From contig NMRA01000373.1 of assembly GCA_002633005.1 (NCBI GenBank), positions 62,001 to 126,000 of the forward strand: 64,000 nucleotides of DNA. The letters are read 5' to 3'. The stretch comes from Phoronis australis. Taxonomy: Eukaryota > Phoronida > Phoronidae. The notes below the pieces were generated by a model. That model ran no database searches, was not told the DNA's origin, and saw only the letters and a program-made list of their open reading frames with translations. The translations under genes and the position numbers were made by a program. Shown piece after piece: positions 43,401 through 55,400 of the stretch. Every line of letters starts with the position of its first letter. The stretch's first letter is position 1.

Positions 43401-46400
43401 TGTGTAAATCCTGGGATGATGATTGTGCAATTGTTTTAATCTGGTGTAATTAAATTGGATTAATTGACTCGGTAGAGTTTTCTTAGGGCGCGTCCAGTAG
43501 ACTGAAGGCATTCACGAGTGAAGCTGGTGTGATCAGATCACGTACATCACGTGTTTCACTAATAATGCACGGCGATAGCTCGCAAGACTTAAAGGCCAAG
43601 TATGGTGCCAAAATGACCATTCTTACATCTAAAATACATTTATTGATAAAAAACATTTAAATACTGTGTCATAGCATACCCAGTCGTTAATTAAGTAGGC
43701 CTTCGACAATACAGTAGCCCCATCACGAACCCCATTTAGCGCCAAAAAAACTTGAGACGGCGCTTGCACTAATCGAAGTCTATGACATCATCGTTAGTAA
43801 TTACAACGAATTTGGCTTTCACCGTGTATCCAGAGTATTGGAATCAGAGATGACTCGTTTTTTAATTTTGTACAAAATACGTGGAAAATCAAGGAAACAC
43901 ATTAATTTTTCATTTCATGTCAGTTAATATCAAAATTAATCAAAATCACTACCTTTAGAATTTTTATTCAATTATTTAACACACATTCTAATACGGGCCC
44001 CGGGAGTGTGACTGGTGCCGTTGAAACAGCCGGAAAAACAAAACGCTTCGTCTGAATTGTTATCAGCAATTTCCCAATGTTTATTAAAAAGTTTATTTGT
44101 TTGATACAAAAACTTTGATCTCAGTAACTTTCCATTCATGTCTTTTTGAAGCCGAAGGTGTGAACGCTGCGCGATTCCAATACGGACGGCTGTCCAGTGT
44201 GTGTCCCGTATGGGTATAGACGACAACAGGCCATTTAATTTGGTGCAAGATACTTAGAAACGTTAGGCTTACAGCACATATCACCATGATCTTTTCGTAC
44301 AATGCAACTATATTCAAATTCATTGAAAATTGTATATTACAAACTCAATTTTCAAAATAAGTCGCCTTGAAATGCTGCAACCCGTAATCGGTCAAGCTAA
44401 AAAAAAAATATGAAAATTTAATAGCAACACAACATTGTGCGTGTCTGTAATAAATTAAAACTACGAAATAAAGTCTGTATTGCATGAAAACATACCCAGT
44501 CATAAGAATTTGTAATCAATTGAACGTTTTAAATTCAGTATCGGAATTCCGTTAGGCCTACGGGAACGACCCAAATCAGACAGAATATTCCGGATTTGGG
44601 CCGGATTCCCTATACTCTGGGCCGGAACAGTGACACGAAACGTCGAAGTAGTGCAGATTTTTTGTAGCCAACCAGCTAGCTGCTTGAAGGCTATCGCCAA
44701 AATACAGCTAGGTAACACTGTGACTTGAGCTCTGTTAAACCATAGACCATAGACTGTAGTCTATCACGAAATTTTATAGGCCTACCTACAGGCCGGGTAT
44801 GAGTTGTGTTAGTCAACTCGTCGTGAAACTTATATCGCAGAGCCAACGATCGACGACCGGGGTGCATGCAAAATCTGGGAGACAATTCGGACAATCACCT
44901 TGCCCGTTCAGTGCCAGTCGTTTAAGGGAAGAACAATCTAATAAACGTCATTTTCTAGCATTACTCTCGGCCTTTTGAGTTTTCTAACAAAGAAAGTCTG
45001 TTGTCTTTTTGAAACAGTACGCTCGTGACACGCGCATGCGCCGCACTAAAATTTTGCGACTACTTTTGGGACAAACAGCTTCGCAGCAGTAAAGTTTGTT
45101 CTAAACTCGGTTTGTTGGTCTTAAAAATGCTTATAACTTGTAACGAAATGAGACCAGTTGTGACAGTACGCAACCTCGTGGCAGCAAAGAACAGTTGACA
45201 GACGAATAAACCGGGGGAAAAGAAACTATTCAGGTCAGGTGAACGTAATCGCCAAACGCCGACTCCCAAGAGCGCACATCAATTTTAGAAGTAGATGAGC
45301 GGTAGGCCTGGAACGATAATTCTTCCAACACCGGTAAATAATTTGGTTTACTCAAAGAGCGGGGCAGCGTTTAATGACACCATTTCTGCGTCAGATTTTA
45401 TTTAGTCCTTTTTACCCACATCGACGCGAAGCTGTAGATTTTGTAAACAGCTTTGCACCAAGCCTAAATCAGATCTTGCCGATCGGGAAAGTTTGTCGCC
45501 AGGCCTTGTCGTGGATACGGATCTATTCCACCACGGCACACGACGTGATCGGTAGGGAAGTTGTGCAAATGTATCCCATTGCCGCTGACATTGCTACACC
45601 CGCGCACCACGCAAAGAGGCATTTTAGCCCAGAGATCGACAAGTGCAGAACGTCCAAGAAATGGCACTCAGTTACGCAGTGTGGCTCCCCAGTAAATTCG
45701 TGGCCACGATGATGTCATATGAGCCACTTTACACTGATTGGTTGAGATTTTTTCTGGGGCGCTCGAAGGGTCTACGAATCATGAGCGGTGTAATTTGCGT
45801 CGCAATTAATTACTTTCCGTGGTATGTAAGAAGCAAAAACAACATTTTTTATGAACAATACATGCATTTCTGGTGTCAAAAAGATGTTTTAGCCGCTGGA
45901 CACTCTTTAAGGGATCGCGCCTTCCCCGTAAGAAACTTGTTCAACGCCGGAAAGCAGTCTCGATCCAGCAGACTATGCGTGGGTTAAATAATCACAGAAG
46001 TAGAAAACATCAGTAGTCCCCGAGCACGAAAATCAAATATAATGATTGTTTCGGAATTAATTAGTAAATATAATATTCGCAAGTGAAATGCAAAGGTAAC
46101 AATCTGGTTTAGAGCTCGTACGAACACCAGTTTTCGTAGCTGTAGAGAGTGACAATGTTCGGGTGAACTATTGGTTAGATTCTCTCTTGCACATTATGCG
46201 TTCTGCTATGGAGAAATCCTACTAAAGTACGTGTAACAGTCCACGCAAGACTTTGCTTGATGCATGGACCACTGGGCAAATTTCATTTCTATCACATTTG
46301 TTACCGGTAAGATTCGAGTGACTCGACTTGAACTGATCAAAACGGTAATGCAAGCTATTCGTATCGGAGTCTACCCATATACGGAACAAGTGAATGCGCA

Positions 46401-49400
46401 AATTAAGTTAATCGGCTATAACTGAATTTTATCCTGAGATTTTGAATCGAAGAATGGATTTGTTTCCGATATTTCTAGATTATCAATGGCATTGTTTTGC
46501 GTGTCGTAAGCAGATCCGGTTAGAATGTTAGTGTGTAATCGAAGTGTCTGCATTTTCATTTGCGTGTGAAAGCACTGATCATGAGTCAAAATATCACCAA
46601 AACCGAACCTTGAAGAAGCACATCAATCATGAAACGACGATTTTCAGTTTGCTTTAGAATTTGCTTTAGAATCCGATTCTAAGTTGAAAAAGCACACAAA
46701 TTAAAACTATATTAATCTTTTCGGGGCTTTGTGATATCTGTTTGAAAGACATCATTTAATAGCTGGTCTGTAAGAGAATACAAATAAAATCGAACTTAAT
46801 CTCCTATTAGCCGTCGTAGTATTGACTCGCAATCTCCATGTTTGTTCCGCCACTTTCGAACGATCAAAAAGAGCATTGGTGAACGAACCTCCGAATTTAC
46901 GCATGAAGTGGCTTGGAGAAATGATGGGAGTTTTTTCACTGTTTTCATCGGACGTGAACGCACAATTACTATAAAGAGCAATGTCAACTGATAGTGAGTA
47001 GGTAGGCCTACGGATATTACATTGAATTGTCGTGCGTGCAAATTTTACGAGTAACGCACAGTATCACGAACTAAAATTTTCATTTCCTTCATTTTTAAGT
47101 GTTGGCAAAAACATTGATTTACATACACACTTTGTATTGATGCACGAATACACGTCAAGCTGTGAGGAGACGCCCTGTTGCTTTTTTGAGAATGACGAAG
47201 TGAAACCGTGAAACCGTATGCGCAATGAAAGATGTTTTTAGCAGAAGACGGGCAGACAGAAGTATTTTAAAATACCATTGTTTTCATCACGTAACATTTA
47301 AGCGAATTGTCTTATTATAGTGTCACTACTTCAAATTCAAAATGCAGTACTTGAAATCAAGCAAAACAGCATCGATCGAAAGTCATTTGTAGTCAACGTG
47401 CAGAAGGATTGTCGAAAGAGTTTTTAAATTGTAATTTGACAAAAACCCTGAAAGGTCACGCCACTTACATCAAGCTAGCTCACATAATGTTGACAACACG
47501 ATGAATTGGTTGGGGACTCGAATGAATGGTCAATTTTGACCCAAAATGCCTCCAATGTGACATCTTGGACTGGCTTCTTACCCTGGCTGTATGTTTTCTA
47601 AATTATAAGGAGAACTGTTGTTGTGGCGGAGCCATTACATATCTGTGAGCCATCACCAAAATTCTGTGCTACCGCTAGAATTACGCACCCTTTTCCGTAT
47701 CCCATGGTGGAGCATTTCGAGAGGCATGTTCCTGGTGTTACAGTCGAAGGATCCAGCTCGTTCGCGAAGGTCGCTGAACTTACCGCCGACAAGGGATCCT
47801 CTAAGCACGACCCTGTAAAAACAGAGTGGTCAGTCAGTATTGGTCGAAAACGCTTGTGGGTGAAAACGTCAATATTACCTGATTGTCAGCACTAGGATTA
47901 CTTTTGAGTTCTGTCAATTTATGTATTTCACAAACATGAAAATGCACCTGGCCTAATTATTCAGTGAACTAAGTGGTAGAAACAATTCTACGGCAATGCC
48001 TCTACAATCCTGTTAGCCATCCTCTAAATCCCAATCACGGACAGACACCAAAGGAAGAAGGTGGGGGGAATGAAGGTCAAAGAATCAGCGGTACAAATCC
48101 AAACACGCGCTGAAAATGGTTCAGACAACGGTGAAGAAACTCTAGTTCGTTTGCTAACCAGCTGCCAAAATTGCCAACAATACAGCTTCCGAACATTGCA
48201 CTAACTGTAGAAATAGAGTGACCGAAGAAGATTCAAGTGCAAGTAAGAAAAAATCTTCACAAATTAAATTAAAGTTGGCCAGCCCTTCTAAAGTAAGCAG
48301 CTTCCCTTTAATCGCAGACTATTCCTAAATATAAATGCTAGAACCTTGTACCGTACAGAATTCACTAGTTTGACTTTAAATTTTACAGTACCAGAGTGTG
48401 CGTGCGACTGCAAAGCACTCACCTGGGTGAAAGCTTTTGCACACGAAGCTACTCGTGACCTCACAGTCTGAATCCAACCAGCAGCCACGGTGTTTGGAGA
48501 AGGCTACACAGTTCTCAAAGTTCCCTCCGTTTGGCTGATCTGAGCACAGTGCTGATAATACTACAAATAATGGATCATTGCATCGTAAGAAAATTCCTAG
48601 ATACCTATTCAAATTTATTCATTTAAACTGCATTTTCTCCAGGTTAGCTGTGCAAAAATCAAAGCTAACTCTTGCCCACCCACTCCCATTATTTAGAATA
48701 GGTCCTCCATGTAGTTGTTCTAGGGGTTGTCTACTTCATCAGACCTTGACAACCTATAGGGTACTGTGTGCATGCCACCCCGTTAGGGAGACTTTTGCCA
48801 ATGCTACCTCTGTCGCTAAAGAAATCTGGACGCATTTTGAGAACAAGAACAACGTACTGCTGGTTGCTTTGGACAACGAAGAGGCGTCGGACTACTTCTG
48901 TCTCCCACTCTGGGAGGTGGCATGCTATACCATCTGGGATCTCTTGTATCATGTCTGTGCGTTGCAGTGCAAAATGTTCGACGAAAATGCGTTAAGATAG
49001 GGTTTCTGTTAGTTCACACATCACACAAGCATTACCGTTGTCACACGTCTTTTTCAACGCATAGCGACATTTCTCTCGCCAGATTAAACCGCGCGGAATG
49101 TCGGTGACACACTTTTGCAGAAGACATCTTGGTTTCTTCTCATAGTGAATTCTCTCACAGTGTTCTCGACAAGGTACAAGCCACACTTGAAGTAACCTGA
49201 AACTATTGTGTTTCCTGTGGTATGTGTTGCAATGCTGAAAACGCGAACTACTTTTCTGCACACTTGACAATTGTCTTAGTACACATGGACAACAGGATGA
49301 ACATTGCTGTCTCAGGTCTACCTTATCTTCTTGGCATTTAATGTGATCGTCGCGTCGACTTCATATTCTACGTGAACAGGGTGCTGACTCGAGCCAACTC

Positions 49401-52400
49401 ATCTAGAAATGCTTTGAGAGATGCTGCTGGACGCTAAGGGGAGGAGAGGAATCGGGTAATTTTGCTCTAATCCATTATCGATTATGCTATGTCAATGCTG
49501 AACATAAGCCAGAACCACGTCAACTAATAAAAGAGACTATAAAACAAAGGTCCTCGTGTCATCAAAGGATGCATCAAGTCTTCCTTTATCGTACCTCTCA
49601 GTACGTCACGGCTATGCATATCCTTGTGGACGGACAGAGCCGGCATCAGAAGGTCACAATTACAAAAGCAATCGGGAAATCCTCCTAACTCTCTGCACAA
49701 TCAGGTACAAAAATCCCTTGACTGACACCTGCTGCCATTGCTCAAGTGTATGACGTCTGGACCAAGTTGGTTGACTCGTAGCATGCCGTCGTCACATGAT
49801 AAAAGACGGAGCTCGTGGATCTCTGGAGCTGTATGTGCTACTTTTGAATAAATCTTTTTGACGAACACTACATCACTGCAGCTACTTACCGGTTGCCAAT
49901 TGATGAGGTCGACGAACACTCCGCGCTGTCATTATTACACTTAGCAGGCATGCAAAGAAATGTCCTGCCGAGACTGCAGAGACTCATTGTCGCCAACTGC
50001 TTAACAGTCTTGTAAGTGAAGATTCCACTGTGGCTGTGATTGACGACTTTTTCGGAAGACAACTTCTAGCTGGTTGGGATGATCGCATCTGTTCATGAAA
50101 CACCCTTATTGGGGAAGGGTCCGGATGCCAGAGTCGGCGTCCAGGTGAAGGAAAGGGCTGGCTGGTTTGTCAAGTGACACCTGTCTTCTAATTTTATATG
50201 CTTCGTTTAGCAAAGCATTCTTCCCCAACAACGTTACAGAAATTGTAGGCTTATGGTGATATGACAAAATCTTCAATTCGGAGAAACATCTTTGAGATTC
50301 CTGCGAGCCAATACAAGGCTATCCAGAGTGATGAAAAAGCAACAGCTCATAGGAAAAACTAGCCTGATGTCAGGGTGGAAGATTGGGAAGATGGTTAGTG
50401 TTCCACATCATCAATGACCTTGTCAGGTAATTACATGTAATTTCACTTAATTAACAGAATTTGACTCAACGCGCATGGTCGGCATTTAAGCGCCAATAAA
50501 CATACAGTGTATTTCCTACGAACTGGCGAGTGGTAGTTAGAGTAACAGTTTTAATTTGGCGCTGTACCTTTATTGCCTCAGCAAACTTACCTTCAGTGCT
50601 AATCACAATTCCGTCTGTTCCTTGAAAGACACTTTCAATATTCCGATCGTGAATGCCCAACCACAATTGCGCGGCAGTATTCTGAGAAAAGTTAAAACGG
50701 GTAGAAGTGCTTTAAACATGATTGCTGCTGAAAACAACAGCTAGACGTGCAAAAAACTCATGATTTATGCAAGCGAATCCAGGAATCAGAAGTTGATAAA
50801 AATAACAAACACAAATGATGACCTCATCCATAATTTGCTTTAGGAGCTTTATTTTTGGGAGATAACAAAATGTTACAGGATTAACCAATGGGGAAGAAAA
50901 GAATAAGAACGGAGAATTGCACTGGCGGTCTGAAGCCGCCGCGGGGAGTACAAGTGCTACTCACATTAAAAACTACGTCGGCAAACAAATTGGAATGTTC
51001 ACGACTAAAAGCAAGGATGTTAAATTAAGGAAGAAGATGGTGAGAGAAATTGTGTTAAAATCACGTGCTCCCATTGAAAATACATGGCTCTACCTTGCGG
51101 ACATTCTGATTTTCTAGCGAGACACTAGCGTTACTGAACAATCCACAGATACCCATTTAGTAGACGTAAAAGTTCGCGAAAATGCAAAATCACAAAAGTC
51201 TTCGCGAGATATCGTCATGCATTACAAGAAAGCAAGTGATCAAATTAGCTTAATTCGGGAGATTTTTTCTTCAGCAAAACTCAGCCCAGGCCTCATCAGA
51301 CAGCTTCAGTAGGTGAACTAATTCTGCCGAAAAACTCTTGGATGAATATTTTTACCGAGAATTGCTTCTTTGCTTATTTGCGTGTGTACCGGTCTCATTG
51401 CAGATATTCCAAGAAATCAATCAGCCGTTAAAAAGTGCCATCACAAGAAACTTTCAAAGTGCATTTTTTCCAATGTTTCGTCCTAGCACAAAATTCCGTG
51501 AAAATTTCAGACCGAATTAGTATCTAACTTGGAAGCTTCACTGTCTATCAAATGAATAATAGTCTAGTTTTCAGAAAATATCTTCTCGTTAAGGATTACT
51601 AAACTTGAAGAAAGTTGTCGTCTGGTTAACTGTTGACTTACAATAAAATTTCTTTTGAGTTTCTTCTTGCCTAAATATATGATAGCTTCGACGAAGGTAA
51701 TAACATTTTTCTACTGTATATTACCAAAAAGTTGCGCCCTCGTTGTTCCAAACCTACAACTGTTACAGTTTCTTGCAAACCACTACATGCAGATGAGTTG
51801 TAAAACGCTGGAATAATTGCTATGACCATCTTAAGACTTTTAACAGCGAATACCACGGACTCTGTGGCAAAGGACATGACATTTCAAACACATTTCCTTG
51901 ATTGTCTTATTCATTAACTTTCTGAAGGATAATGCAAAAATCAAAGTTTTAATAATTTTAATCAGAAAGGCCGAAGCTGTATTGACGTTACCATGTGATA
52001 AGCAATTACGTAACCTATCCAGCTATTCATTACTTTTTATGGATACCAGCAGCTTGTCACAACTTATTTATTATTTACACAGACGTCATATTCTCGGATA
52101 CGATACGTAGGTCCAGTTAAATAACCTTACAATATAAATATAGATTATTACATGGCGAAGTCAGTATCCCCCGTTATCTAGAGCCCGAGTGGATTTTGGA
52201 GAATTATCGCCCGAGGGTTATAATTCTCCAAAATCCTCGAGGGCTCTAGATAAGGGGGACAACGGCTGAGAACATGTAATAATTTATTTATACCACATAC
52301 TAAACGAGAAACATAGCAATGAATCGATTTACCTTGTCTGACTCTCCACGGCTTTGTAACTACTTTCTATGTCAGAGGCCAGTGGTCGGAGGTCGTGACC

Positions 52401-55400
52401 TTTTAAGAAAAGCCGGGCTATTTTGTCAAATAATGCTTTTACTCAAAACCAATTGAAAACTTAAATATAATAGAAATAAATTGAATTTATAAATTAAGGT
52501 TTACCATCTATTATAGCTTAAATCACGTTTTTTTCACGCTAAGCTTCGACCGGGAAATTATCGTCTGCTAAAGTAGGTTACCACTGGTAACTGAATATAA
52601 TTTTCAAGTCAAAGATCCTGGCGACACGATACCTGCATTCAAACTGTAGATCTGTGATTTACAAGTAAGAGGACATGAGCGAAAATTTTCACTGAATTAA
52701 GATATCATTTTTATGGAAATTATGTGTCTTATTTTTCGTAACGTATAAGTACAGTACAATGCGGTTTGTTGAACGTGCGATTATTGCGCGTGCTCATTTA
52801 AGTATTCTGTTTTCACTCTTGATGACATCAGCCGCTGCATGGTGTAATCAAGGAGTGTACGAGTACACTCCTTGGTGTAGTGGTGAAGTCGGCGACCAGC
52901 AATTCCAGGGTCCCGGGTTCGACTCCGTCCTCGGTTTCCCGCCAAATCGTTATCTCACTAGTGAGAAAGCTTTATGGGTTATTACACGGTTGTATCTGCC
53001 ATTTGTCGCTAATATTGTGGTATAAATAACAATATACTCGTTAATCATAGATTACCTGAAATTATGTTACAATAAAACGAAGGGTGCTATTCTCTTCTTT
53101 TAAATTTCACTTTTAACTAATATCGTGCTTTTGATATCAGTCACGAAAATTAGCAAGTTGTTAAAATATCAACACTCGTATGAAAACGATATATTCTTTC
53201 ATTGAAGGAGGTGTCTGAAAACGCTACAGTACTCTAAAGCTGTGTTTGAAACGTTAAGGACTATAGCATTTACCATTGCAAACAATTTTTGCAATACATA
53301 GCTATTTATTTTCCCCTATGAGAGAATTCCAGGAACAAATCCACAACTTCACGATTTTTGAAATGCGCGAGAAGGAAAAACTGGTCACCACAGGGTGTCT
53401 AATCTCCCTCCCACCTACGATAAATGCGCACAAACGCTTAAAGTCAAGATAGATATATACGGCTGTTTAATGCATCTTGATACTTTTTTGTATTTTGAAA
53501 TATACGAGGCCATTGAACAACTGTCTAATGGCAAAGCTTGGAGTTATGATGGCGTAATTTTTGGAGTGCTGAAGTTAATTAATGCGATTTTTGATTCTGG
53601 GTATTATTCTCAGACTTGGTGTGACGCAATGCTTACTGCAGTGCATAAACAAGGTTATATCAATGACCAAAATAATTAAAGAGGTATCGCCCTGCTGTCT
53701 GCTCTGGGAAAACTTTTTACCCAGGCTTTAAAATAGTCGTCTTTATATCTGGGCTGAAAATAATGATAAATTTTACAAGTCCCAAGCTGGCTTTAGAAAG
53801 GACTACTCTACGAATGACCAAGTGTTTTCAGTTCAAGCTATGTGTCAAAAGTATTTAAGTCTTCAGGATGGCAGATTTTACTGCGCTTTTGAAAGGGATT
53901 CTGTCGAATACCTCGTAATTTACTCTTCTATAGATTGAAAAATATTGATGTCCACGGTAAAATTTTCAGCATACTCCGCTCAATGTATGGTAAATTGGGC
54001 AGTTTCGTGGAAACTCAAGACAGTCTTACAGAGTTCTTTGATTGTACTGTTGGCACTCGCCAGGGTTGCATGATCAGCCCATTATTATTTGCGTCGAGTC
54101 TAAATAAATTTTTGGATCAACTGACAGCGAAGAGTAATATAACATATCTTAGCGAACAAAAACCTAGTGTCAACTCCCTGCACGAAATGTTATTGTGTTT
54201 CCCTACAGCCAACGTACGCTAAATTGTTTGGCAAAATTTTGCGAATCATGGGTATGCAGGTAAACTTGAAGAAAATCAAAGTGATCGTTTTCAGAAAAAA
54301 TGGCGGTCCCCTTGGACGATATGAGAAATGGTTCCACAACGGAACTTTGGTTGATATGGTGTCTCATTACAAATACCTTGTACCGTTTATTACCCCAAAA
54401 GTTTCGTGGACCAAAGCCAATGAAACGTTATCTAGTCAAGCAAATAAACCTGCCTCTGTAATTTGTAGATTAAAGCGAAGATGTCGTGATTTACCTCCGT
54501 CGATAGCCTTTCACCTGTTAGATAAATAGTTTACCACTCTTTTTGTTCTGGTGCTGAGATATGAGACTATAAGGAGTATGAACAATTGGAAAATGTACAC
54601 ATCGAGTTTTGTAAATGTATTATAGGAGTAGGTAGCTGTTTTTCGAACTCGGCAGTTATGGGAGAATGTGGTCGATTCCCATTGGTTTTCTAGATAAAAC
54701 ATCGGTTTAAAATACTGTGAATAGTTAGTAATCGTAGGGTAAAGGCAACATCAGATATACTCGGAAGATCTTCTTATAATTGGGCAAATTTTGTAAGGAG
54801 ACTTCAGTCTGTATATGGTTTTTCAGATGTATGGATTAATCAAGGCGTGGTGAACCAAGCGTATTTCTTATTAACAATTTTTCCAGCGTGTAAGTGTCTG
54901 CTGTTTGCGAGGCTGGCAATCTGATATCGAATTTAACCCCAAACTGTCTCACTATGTGAGCTTCAAAACAACGTATTGTCTAAAGAATTATTTAGAAATA
55001 GTTCATTCGTTACCAGTGGAAAGCGGTCGCCACACAAATATTCCCGATGAAAATAAGTTGTGTAAGTTATCTAATTCGGGATGTGTAGAGGACGAATACC
55101 ACGTTGTGTTAGTTTGCAGTACGTACCAAGAACTTCGGGATCAGTAAGTGGTTGCTTTTGTCATTTTCCCACAGCTAAATTTGAGTCTCTCATGCGAACT
55201 CTGGGTCCTTGTCGCCATGAAGTATAAATATGGTATTGGACATCTATATATTATTCAGTATCGATTGCCAAAGAAGCAAATTAAAACTGATATTAAAGCA
55301 GCCTCATACGCAAGTTAAGAAATGATGTAGCGAGTCCCAAAAACACAGATGCAGTTATAAAACATATATTGAAATGTCTGAACCTCGCCACAACGGTGAC

